Positions 45,318 to 54,857 of a stretch of DNA of 64,000 bases are shown piece by piece. The notes below the pieces were generated by a model. The model was not told the DNA's origin. It did not search any database and saw nothing but the letters and a program-made list of their open reading frames with translations. Source of the DNA: Burkholderia sp. Bp8992 (GTDB lineage Bacteria; Pseudomonadota; Gammaproteobacteria; Burkholderiales; Burkholderiaceae); contig NZ_QTQI01000004.1 of the NCBI RefSeq assembly GCF_003853705.1, positions 62,001-126,000 on the forward strand, in the 5' to 3' direction. The translations under genes were made by a program, and so were the position numbers. How positions within the stretch are numbered: position 1 is the stretch's first letter; each line of letters starts with the position of its first letter.

Positions 45318-45821
45318 ATGCCTAGACCAAGTTTTTCAGCCGCATGGGCAGCAGCAATGCGCATTTACGCGCCGATGAATTCCGCGGAGAAAGTTGCGCT
45401 GACGATTGGTGGCAACGTGGCCATCAATATCAACAGCAGAGACCCGAAACTACGTTGGGAAAATACCTGCGCCGTGCGACTGAGCTATATTCTCGGCCAG
45501 GCCGGCATGCCGATACCTTATATTCCGGGGCAAACCGTGTCTGGTGCGGACAAGCGCTGGTACTTCTTTCGTGTCAAGCATCTCATCCGCTTTCTCGAGC
45601 AGCGATGGGGCAGAGCGGAGGTAATCCAATTCCCGCCTTCCCGGGGAGGCAACACCCTGGCTGACAGGCAAGGGATCATCCTCTTCGAGGTTTCAGGCTG
45701 GTCGAATGCCACGGGACATGCGACGCTTTTCAATGGTCTCACCTGTTACGACCAATGCTATTTCAACGAGCCGGGAGCCAATTACCGCACCGATCGTGCG
45801 CACTTCTGGAGTCTGCCATGA
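45318..45821 (+). CDS. tae4: type VI secretion amidase effector Tae4
   Basis: This 167-residue toxin is delivered by a type VI system into the periplasm of rival bacteria, where it cuts the D-Glu to mDAP bond of peptidoglycan peptides. The family's NlpC/P60-like triad is visible: Cys51 (ENTCAVRLSY), His134 (TGHATLFNG) and Asp145 (TCYDQC). Cys143 and Cys147 are spaced like the disulfide pair described in Salmonella Tae4. There is no signal peptide, as expected for a T6SS cargo. GGAGAGGG precedes the ATG. The stop overlaps the immunity gene (ATGA). No vgrG, hcp or PAAR gene is near. Confidence 0.9.
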   Translation: MPRPSFSAAWAAAMRIYAPMNSAEKVALTIGGNVAININSRDPKLRWENTCAVRLSYILGQAGMPIPYIPGQTVSGADKRWYFFRVKHLIRFLEQRWGRAEVIQFPPSRGGNTLADRQGIILFEVSGWSNATGHATLFNGLTCYDQCYFNEPGANYRTDRAHFWSLP

Positions 45822-46279
45822 GACAAAATCCGCTGCTCCGGTGCGTGATGTTTTGGGTACTGACGTTAGCGGCCCAATCGGGCCATGCAACGGATACAAC
45901 GTCGTCGCCGCAAGCCGGCGCCCGAACCTACGCGCAGAACTACAAGGACATGGTGCTCGCCGAATGCATCGCGACCGCTTATCGGAATGAACCGTCCGCC
46001 GCGATTGACGCGGGAAGCAGCGCCAGTGCACTAATGGATTGGACCGATTTCGATCTGGAACGGAACCCCGACGCGAGCAAATCGCTGGTCAATCGTTTTC
46101 TTGCTCGCGACTATCACAATCCGATCGTCGAATCCGAAATCAAGGGCGTCAGGTTTGATTTTTTGAAATGCCTTGATCTGTACCACAGTCAGGAACTCGA
46201 TGCTCAGGTCAAACGGTTCGTGACCAACCCGAAGCGCAGCTATCGACTCGACAATCGCTCGTCAGACCGCTCCAAGTGA
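45818..46279 (+). CDS. tai4: type VI amidase immunity protein Tai4
   Basis: This 153-residue protein should bind and block Tae4 in the producer's own periplasm. It has a signal peptide (about 1-24, MRQNPLLRCVMFWVLTLAAQ, cut after GHA), then a helical mature part with YAQNYKDMVLAECIATAYRN and IKGVRFDFLKCLDLYHSQEL, matching the all-alpha Tai4 family; two cysteines (AECI, FLKCLD) may pair. The ATG at 45818 overlaps the tae4 stop by four bases. Its base composition is less GC-rich than that of its neighbours. No clear terminator follows. Confidence 0.88.
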   Translation: MRQNPLLRCVMFWVLTLAAQSGHATDTTSSPQAGARTYAQNYKDMVLAECIATAYRNEPSAAIDAGSSASALMDWTDFDLERNPDASKSLVNRFLARDYHNPIVESEIKGVRFDFLKCLDLYHSQELDAQVKRFVTNPKRSYRLDNRSSDRSK

Positions 46280-46426
46280 CGCAGACGTGAAAATCAATGC
46301 GTGATTCGCATTGCCGGCTGGCGGGGTTACATCGACGTGCTGTTCGCTTGTGTTATCGCTTGGGCGAATACCGTCGACATACGCCCGCCCTGTCGGCCGC
46401 GCCCTCCGCCAGTTCCGCCGCGCCGC

Positions 46427-47644
46427 TCAAGCCCCCGCTTTCACCGGCCGGCCATGCCAGCGCAGCACGAGGCAGCGCCCGGCGAAACACAGCACGCCCG
46501 ACACGCCGATCGTCACGCCCATCGCGAACGGCGTACCGTCCGCGAGTGCGCCGATCGCGACGCTCGCCAGCGCGCCGAGCGCGAGCTGCATCGCGCCGAA
46601 TACGGCCGCCGACGCTCCCGCGTTGTGCGGATAGCGGTGCATGAGGTCGGTCGTGCAGTTCGCGGACAGGATCCCGACCACACCGACGACGAAGAACAGG
46701 CACACGACGATCGACCACAGCCCGCCCCACCCCGTCAGCGCGACGAACGCGACCGCGAGCGACGCGATGGCGCTCACGAGCGACGCGGCCGCGATGATGC
46801 GCAGCGAGCCGATGCGGCCGACGAGGCGCGTGTTCGCGAAGTTGCCGATCATGATCCCGACGACGTTCAGGCCGAACAGCAGCCCGTAGTGCTGCGGCGA
46901 CACGTGGAAATACTCGATGTATACGAACGGCGTAGCGGTGATGTACGAGAACATGGCCGCGAACGCCATCCCGCCGCACAGCATGTGCCCCCACGCGACG
47001 GGGTCCGACAGGATGCGCCCGTACGACGCGAACGACGCGAGCACGGCCGTGCTCTTGCGCCGCTCCTTCGGCCAGGTTTCGGGCACGCGCAGGTAGGCAG
47101 TCGCCGCGCATGTCGCGCCGAACACGGCCAGCACGACGAACACGCCGCGCCAGCCGGAGAAGCGCAGGATCTGGCCGCCGATCAGCGGCGCGAGCAGCGG
47201 CCCGACCGCGGTGACGATCGCGACCATCGACAGCACCTTCGCCGCGTCGCTCGGCTCGTGCGCGTCGCGCGCGATCGCTCGCGCGAGCACCGACGCGGCG
47301 CCGGCGCCGAGCGCCTGCAGGAAGCGCACGACGATCAGCATGTCGATCGAGCCCGACACGAAGCAGCCGATGCTCGCGAGCGTGAACAGCGCGATGCCGC
47401 CGAGCAGCACGGGACGGCGGCCCCACGTGTCGGACAGCGGGCCGTACAGCAGCATGCCGATCGAGAAGCCGGCCATGAAGCTCGTGAGCGTGCGCTGCGC
47501 GGCGCCGGGGCTGACGGAGAAGCCGGCGGCGATCGACGGCAGGCTCGGCAGGTACATGTCGGTGGCGATCGGCCCGCAGGCCGCGAGCGCGCCGAGCAAC
47601 AGGATCAGCCGGGCATCGGGCCGGCGCCGGACGACGTGAGACAT
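46427..47644 (-). CDS. Bcr/CflA family multidrug efflux MFS transporter
   Basis: This 405-residue inner-membrane drug:H+ antiporter has 12 helices. Family marks are ATDMYLPSLPSIAAGF in helix 1, the loop LYGPLSDTWGRRPVLLGGIA, RFLQALGAGAASVLARAIAR (motif C region) and the second-half NVVGIMIGNFANTRLVGRIG. Bcr relatives export bicyclomycin, sulfonamides or peptides; the substrate here is unknown. It stands alone and converges with tai4. Confidence 0.9.
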   Translation of the reverse strand: MSHVVRRRPDARLILLLGALAACGPIATDMYLPSLPSIAAGFSVSPGAAQRTLTSFMAGFSIGMLLYGPLSDTWGRRPVLLGGIALFTLASIGCFVSGSIDMLIVVRFLQALGAGAASVLARAIARDAHEPSDAAKVLSMVAIVTAVGPLLAPLIGGQILRFSGWRGVFVVLAVFGATCAATAYLRVPETWPKERRKSTAVLASFASYGRILSDPVAWGHMLCGGMAFAAMFSYITATPFVYIEYFHVSPQHYGLLFGLNVVGIMIGNFANTRLVGRIGSLRIIAAASLVSAIASLAVAFVALTGWGGLWSIVVCLFFVVGVVGILSANCTTDLMHRYPHNAGASAAVFGAMQLALGALASVAIGALADGTPFAMGVTIGVSGVLCFAGRCLVLRWHGRPVKAGA

Positions 47645-47870
47645 GGGTATCCGGAATGGAGCCCGCGCGCATCGGGGCGCGCGTGGCGGTGAAGACGGGA
47701 GGCCGCGCCACGGATGGCGCGCTCAGGCCCATGATTGTACGCGCAACTTTTTTACGTGACGCCGGCCGCGTACGATGGCGGGCCGGCAAGCCTTCCCGCG
47801 CGCGGAATCGCACGCGGATTCGACTAAGCTTGCCGCTCTCGTCTGATCATTTGAACGCACGACCGAACCG

Positions 47871-48323
47871 ATGACCGCTTTCCTGCTGATCTGGAGCCCC
47901 AAGAAATGGCCGTGGCCCGAGCTGCCCGACGTCGCCGCGCGCGTGAAGGCCGGCGAGGCCGTGCACGACGTGTGGGGCTGCGGCTTCGCGCGCAGCATCC
48001 TGCCGGGCGACCGCGTGTTCCTGCACCGCGTCGCGAAGGAGCCCAAGGGCGTGTTCGGCTCCGGCTACGTGACGCGCGCGCCGTACGAGGTGCCCGATCC
48101 GTCGACGAAGCGCGGCTACCGGCTGTGCATCGACTTCGTCTACGACTGGCTGGTCGACGCGCACCAGGACGTCGTGATCGCGCGCGACGCGCTGCGCGTC
48201 CATCCGTATTCGGTGCAGACCTGGGACGCCCAGACGTCCGGCACGTCGATCAAGCCGATGGTCGAGGGCCCGCTGGAGAAGCGCTGGGCCGAACTGACCG
48301 GCAAGCGCAAGCCGCCGCGCTAG
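47871..48323 (+). CDS. EVE/PUA-like domain protein
   Basis: This 150-residue protein has the pattern of an EVE-type PUA-like fold: [20 protein letters not shown] at the start, [20 protein letters not shown], and [20 protein letters not shown], with a final [17 protein letters not shown]. Such domains bind modified bases in DNA or RNA; some belong to modification-dependent defence proteins. Here no nuclease or methylase is adjacent, so its role is unknown. It lies about 190 bp upstream of hemL on the same strand. Confidence 0.65.
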   Translation: MTAFLLIWSPKKWPWPELPDVAARVKAGEAVHDVWGCGFARSILPGDRVFLHRVAKEPKGVFGSGYVTRAPYEVPDPSTKRGYRLCIDFVYDWLVDAHQDVVIARDALRVHPYSVQTWDAQTSGTSIKPMVEGPLEKRWAELTGKRKPPR

Positions 48324-48517
48324 CCGGGCCCGGTGCCCGGTGCCGGACGGAATCCGGCCCTCGTTTCCGGCCCTGGCCGTTCCCCAACGCGCCGAACGGT
48401 CGCACAAGCGCCGGCGGGCCTGCCGCGCGCGTCTCCGGTACAATCAGACGATCGTTCCGCCCAGGCGCCGCGGCCCGTGCACAGGCCCCCCGCGCCCTTC
48501 TCTCGCAGGTTTCGCTC

Positions 48518-49801
48518 ATGTCCAACAATCAGATCCTCTTCGAACGCGCCCAGAAGACCATTCCCGGCGGCGTCAACTCGCCGGTGCGCGCCTTCCGTTC
48601 GGTCGGCGGCACGCCGCGCTTCGTCTCACGCGCGCAAGGCCCGTATTTCTGGGATGCCGACGGCAAGCAGTACATCGACTACATCGGCTCGTGGGGCCCG
48701 ATGATCGTCGGCCACGTCCATCCGGAAGTGCTGTCGGCCGTGCAGAACGTGCTCGCCGACGGCTTCTCGTTCGGCGCACCGACCGAAGCCGAGATCGAGA
48801 TCGCCGAGGAAATCTGCAAGCTCGTGCCGTCGATCGAGCAGGTGCGGATGGTATCGAGCGGCACCGAGGCCACGATGAGCGCGCTGCGTCTCGCGCGCGG
48901 CTTCACGGGCCGCAGCCGCATCGTCAAGTTCGAGGGCTGCTACCACGGCCACGCGGACAGCCTGCTGGTCAAGGCCGGCTCAGGTCTGCTGACGTTCGGC
49001 AACCCGACCTCGGCCGGCGTGCCCGCCGACATCGCGAAGCACACGACCGTCCTCGAATACAACAACGTCGCCGCGCTCGAGGAAGCCTTCGGCGCGTTCG
49101 GCGACGAGATCGCTGCGGTGATCGTCGAGCCCGTCGCGGGCAACATGAACCTCGTGCGCGGCACGCCCGAATTCCTGAACGCGCTGCGCGCGCTGTGCAC
49201 GAAGCACGGCGCCGTGCTGATCTTCGACGAGGTGATGTGCGGGTTCCGCGTCGCGCTCGGCGGCGCGCAGGCCTATTACGGGATCGCGGCCGACCTCACC
49301 TGCCTCGGCAAGGTGATCGGCGGCGGGATGCCGGCCGCCGCGTTCGGCGGCCGCCGCGACATCATGGCCCACCTCGCACCGCTCGGCGGCGTCTACCAGG
49401 CCGGCACGCTGTCGGGCAACCCGATCGCGGTCGCCGCAGGGCTGAAGACGCTGCAGCTGATCCAGGCGCCGGGCTTCTACGACGCGCTCACCGCGCAGAC
49501 CAAGCGTCTCGCCGACGGCCTCGCAGCGGAAGCGCGCGCGGCCGGCGTGCCGTTCGCAGCCGACTCGATCGGCGCGATGTTCGGCCTGTACTTCGCCGAG
49601 CGTGTGCCGACCAGCTTCGCGGAAGTCACGAAGAGCGACATCGAGCGCTTCAACCGCTTCTTCCACCTGATGCTCGACGAAGGCGTGTACTTCGCACCGT
49701 CGGCCTACGAGGCCGGTTTCGTGTCGAGCACGCACGACGACGCGGTGATCGACGCGACGCTCGCGGCCGCGCGCCGCGCCTTCGCGGCACTCGCTGCCTG
49801 A
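48518..49801 (+). CDS. hemL: glutamate-1-semialdehyde 2,1-aminomutase
   Basis: This 427-residue PLP enzyme makes 5-aminolevulinate from glutamate 1-semialdehyde (the C5 tetrapyrrole route). It has [45 protein letters not shown]-like [20 protein letters not shown] and the PLP lysine in [20 protein letters not shown]. The ATG at 48518 gives the usual N-terminus ([16 protein letters not shown]). It lies 15 bp before ribD. Confidence 0.96.
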   Translation: MSNNQILFERAQKTIPGGVNSPVRAFRSVGGTPRFVSRAQGPYFWDADGKQYIDYIGSWGPMIVGHVHPEVLSAVQNVLADGFSFGAPTEAEIEIAEEICKLVPSIEQVRMVSSGTEATMSALRLARGFTGRSRIVKFEGCYHGHADSLLVKAGSGLLTFGNPTSAGVPADIAKHTTVLEYNNVAALEEAFGAFGDEIAAVIVEPVAGNMNLVRGTPEFLNALRALCTKHGAVLIFDEVMCGFRVALGGAQAYYGIAADLTCLGKVIGGGMPAAAFGGRRDIMAHLAPLGGVYQAGTLSGNPIAVAAGLKTLQLIQAPGFYDALTAQTKRLADGLAAEARAAGVPFAADSIGAMFGLYFAERVPTSFAEVTKSDIERFNRFFHLMLDEGVYFAPSAYEAGFVSSTHDDAVIDATLAAARRAFAALAA

Positions 49802-49816
49802 CCCGGGGCCGCGCGC

Positions 49817-50938
49817 ATGTTCTCGGATATCGATTTCGCCCACATGCAGCGCGCGCTCGCGCTCGCGGCGCGCGGCATGTATACGACGGCGCCGAATCCG
49901 CGCGTCGGCTGCGTGATCGTCAAGGACGGCGACGTGATCGGCGAAGGCTTCACGCAGCCGGCCGGCCAGGATCACGCGGAAGTGCAGGCGCTGAAGGATG
50001 CACGCTCGCGCGGCTATGACGTCGCCGGCTCGACCGTCTACGTGACGCTCGAGCCGTGCAGCCATTTCGGCCGCACGCCGCCGTGCGCGAACGCGCTGAT
50101 CGAAGCGCGCGTCGCGAAGGTCGTCGCCGCGATGGAAGACCCGAACCCGCAGGTATCGGGGCGCGGCCTCGGCATGCTCCGCGACGCGGGCATCGACGTG
50201 CGCTGCGGGCTGCTCGCGCATGAAGCCGGCGAGCTCAACGTCGGTTTCGTGTCGCGGATGACGCGCGGCCGCCCGTGGGTGCGGATGAAGGCCGCCGCAT
50301 CGCTCGACGGCCGCACCGCGCTGCCGTCGGGCGAAAGCCAGTGGATCACCGGCGAGGCCGCGCGCCTCGACGGGCATGCGTGGCGCGCGCGCGCCTGCGC
50401 GATCCTGACCGGCATCGGCACGGTGCGCGAGGACAATCCGCTGCTGACCGTGCGCGGCATCGACACGCCGCGCCAGCCGCAGCGCATCCTGGTGGACAGC
50501 CGTCTCGACCTGCCGCTCGACGCGCGGCTGCTCGAGGGCGCCCCGCTGTTGATCTTCTGCGGCCGGCTCGACGCCGGCGGTGAAATGCGGGCGAACGTGC
50601 TGAAGTCGCGCGGCGCGGAAATCGTGCCGCTCGCGAATGCGCACGGCAAGGTCGACCTGCCCGCGATGCTGGCGGCGCTCGGCGCGCGCGGCGTCAACGA
50701 ATTGCACGTCGAGGCCGGCCACAAGCTGAACGGCTCGCTGCTGCGCGAGCAGTGCGTCGACGAATTGCTCGTCTATCTCGCGCCGAGCCTGCTGGGCGCC
50801 GACGCGGCCGGCATGTTCGACCTCGCCGCGCCGGCGAATCTCGAGGCCCGCACGCGACTGACGTTCCACGGGGTCGAGCGGATCGGCGACGACCTGCGGA
50901 TCCTCGCGCGTTTCGCATCGCCCGACACCCCTCGTTGA
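49817..50938 (+). CDS. ribD: bifunctional diaminohydroxyphosphoribosylaminopyrimidine deaminase / 5-amino-6-(5-phosphoribosylamino)uracil reductase
   Basis: This 373-residue enzyme does two steps of riboflavin synthesis. The N-terminal zinc deaminase (about 1-145) has NPRVGCVIVKDGDVIGEG, the zinc ligands HAEVQAL and EPCSHFGRTPPCANAL. The C-terminal NADPH reductase (about 150-373) has VRMKAAASLDGRTALPSGES, WRARACAILTGIGTVRED and GVNELHVEAGHKLNGSLL. It lies between hemL and ribE with short gaps (15 and 14 bp). Confidence 0.95.
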   Translation: MFSDIDFAHMQRALALAARGMYTTAPNPRVGCVIVKDGDVIGEGFTQPAGQDHAEVQALKDARSRGYDVAGSTVYVTLEPCSHFGRTPPCANALIEARVAKVVAAMEDPNPQVSGRGLGMLRDAGIDVRCGLLAHEAGELNVGFVSRMTRGRPWVRMKAAASLDGRTALPSGESQWITGEAARLDGHAWRARACAILTGIGTVREDNPLLTVRGIDTPRQPQRILVDSRLDLPLDARLLEGAPLLIFCGRLDAGGEMRANVLKSRGAEIVPLANAHGKVDLPAMLAALGARGVNELHVEAGHKLNGSLLREQCVDELLVYLAPSLLGADAAGMFDLAAPANLEARTRLTFHGVERIGDDLRILARFASPDTPR

Positions 50939-50952
50939 ACGGAGTCGCCACG

Positions 50953-51582
50953 ATGTTCACCGGAATTGTCGCGGCCGTCGGCCGCATCGAATCGATCAGC
51001 CCGCTCGGCACGTCGGCCGATGCCGGCGTGCGCCTGACCGTGCAGGCCGGCGGGCTCGATCTCGCCGATGTCGCGCTCGGCGACAGCATCGCGATCCAGG
51101 GCGCGTGCATGACGGTGATCGACAAGACCGACACCGCGTTCGACGTCGACGTGTCGCGCGAAAGCCTGAACCGCACGGTCGGCCTCGCGCAGCCCGGCGA
51201 AGTGAACCTCGAGAAGGCGCTGCGCGCGCATGACCGTCTCGGCGGGCACATCGTGTCGGGCCACGTCGACGGCCTCGGCACCGTGTCGCGCTTCGCGCCG
51301 GTCGGCGAATCGCACGAGCTGCGCATCGTCGCGCCGCGCGAGCTCGGCCGCTATCTCGCTTACAAGGGGTCGATCACGGTCAACGGCGTGAGCCTGACCG
51401 TCAACACGATCGACGATCGCGCGGACGGCTGCGAATTCTCGATCAACCTGATTCCGCATACGGTCGAGGTCACGACGCTGCGCCATGTGAAGGCTGGCGA
51501 CAAGGTGAATCTCGAAGTCGACATGATTGCGCGGTATGTGGAGCGGATGCTGTCGTCGTCGCAGGGTGCGCATCAGGACTGA
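50953..51582 (+). CDS. ribE: riboflavin synthase alpha subunit
   Basis: This 209-residue enzyme dismutates two 6,7-dimethyl-8-ribityllumazine molecules to riboflavin. It has two lumazine-binding repeats: MFTGIVAAVGRIESI with GACMTVIDKTDTAFDVDVSR, and GGHIVSGHVDGLGTV with NGVSLTVNTID. GGAGTCGCC precedes the ATG. It is also called ribC in other naming schemes. A terminator follows, separating it from the DUF1993 gene and ribB. Confidence 0.95.
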   Translation: MFTGIVAAVGRIESISPLGTSADAGVRLTVQAGGLDLADVALGDSIAIQGACMTVIDKTDTAFDVDVSRESLNRTVGLAQPGEVNLEKALRAHDRLGGHIVSGHVDGLGTVSRFAPVGESHELRIVAPRELGRYLAYKGSITVNGVSLTVNTIDDRADGCEFSINLIPHTVEVTTLRHVKAGDKVNLEVDMIARYVERMLSSSQGAHQD

Positions 51583-51600
51583 TCGCAGCGGCGCCCCTCG

Positions 51601-51651
51601 AAACGGCGGCCGACGGCCCGATATCCGGGTGCGGACGGTCGCCGTTTTTTT
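51601..51651 (+). terminator. intrinsic terminator after ribE
   Basis: The outer stem AAACGGCG/CGCCGTTT encloses a partly paired inner hairpin and is followed by a run of seven T. The remainder up to 51927 holds no gene. Confidence 0.75.
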
Positions 51652-51927
51652 CATCCTGCCCGGCATGGCACACCGGTGCTTCATATCCCGTTTTTCGTCC
51701 CATGAATCTTTCGGAGCGATGCCCGGTGCTCGTCAGGGTGCCATTCCGGCGTGATCCAAACCGCTCCCGCCCGGCCCTCGGCCGTTTGGTCTAACGATTC
51801 CCGGCCGAATGGCCAACGACGCGCACGGGTCATGCCGTCGCGCTAAGATGCATCGACAGCGGTTTCAACGCCGCAACGCACGACGCGCCGCGCACCGGCC
51901 GCCCCTCTTCCCACAGGAGTCGTTCCC

Positions 51928-52446
51928 ATGTCCATCTCGATGTACCAGGCTTCGCTGCCCGTCCTGATCCGCGGCCTGACCAACCTGCAGCACATCCTCG
52001 GCAAGGCGCAGGCGCATGCGGCCGAGAAGCAGATCGATCCGTCGGTGTTCATCGGTGCCCGCCTCTACCCGGACATGCTGCCGCTCGTCCGCCAGGTCTA
52101 CATCGCGACCGACACGGCCAAGGGCTGCGCCGCGCGGCTCGCCGGCGCCGAGATCCCGAGCTTTCCCGACGTCGAGCAGACCTTCGACGAGCTGCACGCA
52201 CGCATCCAGAAGACGATCGACTACCTGAAAGGCTTCGACGCCGCGCAGATCGACGGCAGCGAGGCGCGCCAGATCGTGCTGAAGATGCGCGTCGGCCCGA
52301 TCGAGTTCACCGGCCAGTCGTACCTGCTGGGCTTCGTGCTGCCCAATTTCTTCTTCCACGTGACGACCGCGTACGACATCCTGCGCCACAGCGGCGTCGA
52401 ACTCGGCAAGCTCGACTACCTCGGCGGGCGCGACCAGCACGCCTGA
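51928..52446 (+). CDS. DUF1993 family protein (DinB-like fold)
   Basis: This 172-residue cytosolic protein is predicted all-helical, with SMYQASLPVLIRGLTNLQHI, DMLPLVRQVYIATDTAKGCA and YLLGFVLPNFFFHVTTAYDI (with FHVTTAYDILR near the end), the DUF1993 pattern. The family has a four-helix DinB-like fold; no reaction is known. ACAGGAGTCG precedes the ATG. It sits alone between ribE and ribB. Confidence 0.85.
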   Translation: MSISMYQASLPVLIRGLTNLQHILGKAQAHAAEKQIDPSVFIGARLYPDMLPLVRQVYIATDTAKGCAARLAGAEIPSFPDVEQTFDELHARIQKTIDYLKGFDAAQIDGSEARQIVLKMRVGPIEFTGQSYLLGFVLPNFFFHVTTAYDILRHSGVELGKLDYLGGRDQHA

Positions 52447-52605
52447 CGCTCGGCCGCGGTCGACCCGGCACGCACCCGTCCGCACCCGCGTGCCGGCCAC
52501 GCGCGGCGGCCCGCCGGGCCTGCCGCGCAGGCCGCCCGCGACGCTTTCCGGAGCGCTTGCCCGCCGCGCGCAGCCCATGCCAGCCGAAACGCCGTCCGGC
52601 TGGCG

Positions 52606-52611
52606 TAAAAT
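52606..52611 (+). promoter_or_regulatory. -10 element of ribB
   Basis: TAAAAT lies 28 bp before the ribB ATG, which leaves a leader of only about 20 nt. That is too short for an FMN riboswitch, and none of its conserved segments is visible upstream. Confidence 0.45.
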
Positions 52612-52638
52612 ACGCACTTTCCTCTTTCTCGCCCCTTT

Positions 52639-53781
52639 ATGACGCTCGCCTCCACGCTCGACATCATCGCCGAGCTGAAAGCCGGCCGGATGGTGATCCT
52701 GGTCGACGAAGAAGACCGCGAAAACGAGGGCGACCTCGTGATCGCCGCCGAATTCGTCACGCCGGAAGCGATCAACTTCATGGCCAAGTACGGCCGCGGC
52801 CTGGTGTGTCTGACGTTGACGCAGGAACGCTGCAAGCAGCTGCACCTGCCGCTGATGACCTACCGCAACGGCACGCAGTACGGCACCGCGTTCACGGTCA
52901 GCATCGAAGCGGCCGAAGGCGTGACGACCGGCATCTCGGCCGCCGACCGTGCGCACACGATCGCCACGGCGGTCGCGCACGACGTGCGCCCCGAGCACAT
53001 CGTGCAGCCGGGCCACGTGTTCCCGATCATGGCGCAACCGGGCGGCGTGCTCGTGCGCGCGGGCCACACCGAGGCCGGCTGCGACTTCACCGCGCTCGCG
53101 GGCCTCACGCCGGCCGCGGTGATCTGCGAGATCATCAAGGACGACGGCACGATGGCGCGCCTGCCGGACCTGATCGAATTCGCGAAGGAACACAACCTGA
53201 AGATCGGCACGATCGCCGACCTGATCCAGTACCGCAGCCGCACCGAATCGATCATCGAGCGGATCGCCGAGCGCACGATGCAGACCGCGCACGGCACGTA
53301 CCGCGCGGTGCTGTACCGCGACCAGCCGAGCGGCTCGCCGCACATCGCGCTGGTGCGCGGCGCGCCGTCGCCCGACGTCGATACGCCGGTGCGCGTGCAC
53401 GAGCCGCTGTCGGTGCTCGACCTGCTCGAGACGGGCGTGTCGACCCACTCGTGGACGCTCGACGCCGCGATGCGCGAGATCGCGGAACGCGACCTCGGCG
53501 TGATCGTGCTGCTCAACTGCGGCGACACGAAGGAACACCTGATCGACGTCTTCAAGGCGTTCGACGAGGAAGAAAGGGCTGCGGCGCTCAAGCGCCGGCC
53601 GGTCGATTTCAAGACGTTCGGCATCGGCGCGCAAATCCTGCGCGATGTCGGCGTCGGCAAGATGCAGGTGCTGTCGAATCCGCGCAAGCTGGGCAGCATG
53701 TCCGGCTACGGCCTCGAAGTCACGGGCTTCATTCCGATGCCCGGCGCCGAGGCCAAGTCCTGCCCGGCGTCCCACGCGTAA
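52639..53781 (+). CDS. ribB: 3,4-dihydroxy-2-butanone 4-phosphate synthase with a degenerate GTP cyclohydrolase II-like domain
   Basis: The protein has 380 residues. The N-terminal RibB half (about 1-205) is intact: VDEEDRENEGDLVIAAEFVT, GLVCLTLTQERCKQLHLPLM and VRAGHTEAGCDFTALAGL. It makes the four-carbon unit of riboflavin from ribulose 5-phosphate. The C-terminal half resembles RibA (KTFGIGAQILRDVGVGKMQV, NPRKLGSMSGYGLEV) but the zinc-binding Cys triplet and the GRGIGL-type substrate loop are missing: the region reads VRVHEPLSVLDLLETGV. Automatic names such as RibBA are probably wrong for the second activity. A separate RibA is expected elsewhere. Confidence 0.9.
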   Translation: MTLASTLDIIAELKAGRMVILVDEEDRENEGDLVIAAEFVTPEAINFMAKYGRGLVCLTLTQERCKQLHLPLMTYRNGTQYGTAFTVSIEAAEGVTTGISAADRAHTIATAVAHDVRPEHIVQPGHVFPIMAQPGGVLVRAGHTEAGCDFTALAGLTPAAVICEIIKDDGTMARLPDLIEFAKEHNLKIGTIADLIQYRSRTESIIERIAERTMQTAHGTYRAVLYRDQPSGSPHIALVRGAPSPDVDTPVRVHEPLSVLDLLETGVSTHSWTLDAAMREIAERDLGVIVLLNCGDTKEHLIDVFKAFDEEERAAALKRRPVDFKTFGIGAQILRDVGVGKMQVLSNPRKLGSMSGYGLEVTGFIPMPGAEAKSCPASHA

Positions 53782-53834
53782 CCCGCCACGGCGCTTTCGC
53801 CCCATAACCGTTCATCCACACCACGGACCAGATC

Positions 53835-54353
53835 ATGGAAATCGGACAATACCAACCGAATCTCGAAGGCGACGGCCTGCGTATCGGCATCGTGCAATCG
53901 CGCTTCAACGAGCCCGTGTGCAACGGCCTCGCCGACGCGTGCGTCGAAGAACTGGAACGCCTCGGCGTCACCGGTGAAGACGTGCTGCTCGTGTCGGTGC
54001 CCGGCGCGCTGGAAATCCCGCTCGCGCTGCAGAAGCTCGCGGAAAGCGGCCAGTTCGACGCGCTGATCGCGCTCGGCGCGGTGATCCGCGGCGAGACCTA
54101 CCACTTCGAACTCGTGTCGAACGAGAGCGGCGCGGGCATCACCCGCATCGGGCTCGACTTCAACCTGCCGATCGCGAACGCGGTCCTGACGACCGAAAAC
54201 GACGAGCAGGCCGTCGCGCGCATGACCGAAAAGGGTCGTGACGCCGCACGTGTCGCCGTCGAGATGGCCAACCTGACGATGGCCCTCGACCAGCTCGGCG
54301 ATGACGACGAGGACGAAGAGGAAGACGAAGACGACGAAGAGGAGCGCGCATGA
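53835..54353 (+). CDS. ribH: 6,7-dimethyl-8-ribityllumazine synthase
   Basis: This 172-residue enzyme condenses the ribB product with the ribD/phosphatase product to lumazine. It has [57 protein letters not shown] and [15 protein letters not shown]. The final 19 residues form an extreme acidic tail ([19 protein letters not shown]) beyond the usual end of the family. It overlaps nusB by four bases (ATGA). Confidence 0.94.
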   Translation: MEIGQYQPNLEGDGLRIGIVQSRFNEPVCNGLADACVEELERLGVTGEDVLLVSVPGALEIPLALQKLAESGQFDALIALGAVIRGETYHFELVSNESGAGITRIGLDFNLPIANAVLTTENDEQAVARMTEKGRDAARVAVEMANLTMALDQLGDDDEDEEEDEDDEEERA

Positions 54354-54787
54354 AGAAGAGCGCCCGCCGACAATCGCGCGAGCTGGCGACGCAAGGCCTC
54401 TACCAGTGGCTGCTGTCGAACGCGTCCCCGGGCGAGATCGACGCGCAGCTGCGCGGCGCGCTCGGTTACGACAAGGCTGACAAGGAGCTGCTCGACGCGA
54501 TCCTGCACGGCGTGATCCGCGAGCATGCCACGCTCGTCGAAGCGCTGACGCCGTCGCTGGACCGTCCGATCGACCAGTTGTCGCCGGTCGAACGCGCGGT
54601 GCTGCTGATCGCGACGTTCGAGCTCACGCACCATGTCGAAACGCCGTACCGCGTGATCATCAACGAAGCTGTCGAACTCGCGAAGACGTTCGGCGGCTCC
54701 GACGGCTACAAGTACGTGAACGGCGTGCTCGACAAGCTCGCCGCGAAGCTGCGCCCCGCCGAAACGCAGGCGCGCCGCAACGGCTGA
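54350..54787 (+). CDS. nusB: transcription antitermination factor NusB
   Basis: This 145-residue all-helical protein binds boxA RNA with S10 and takes part in antitermination of rRNA operons. It has the N-terminal [19 protein letters not shown] and [20 protein letters not shown] with [20 protein letters not shown]. Pairing with ribH is common in bacteria. A terminator follows. Confidence 0.95.
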   Translation: MKKSARRQSRELATQGLYQWLLSNASPGEIDAQLRGALGYDKADKELLDAILHGVIREHATLVEALTPSLDRPIDQLSPVERAVLLIATFELTHHVETPYRVIINEAVELAKTFGGSDGYKYVNGVLDKLAAKLRPAETQARRNG

Positions 54788-54803
54788 CACCGTTTGCCGG
54801 TCC

Positions 54804-54827
54804 ACGGGCGCGCAAGCGCCCGTTTTT
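54804..54827 (+). terminator. intrinsic terminator of ribB-ribH-nusB
   Basis: ACGGGCGC/GCGCCCGT with a 4-base loop is followed by TTTTT. Confidence 0.9.
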
Positions 54828-54857
54828 CATTCTTCCTCTCCCCCGCCCTGCCCGCCG

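Noticed and set aside
52447-52638. FMN riboswitch upstream of ribB
   Set aside because: None of the conserved RFN-element segments is present, and the TAAAAT -10 leaves a leader of only about 20 nt.
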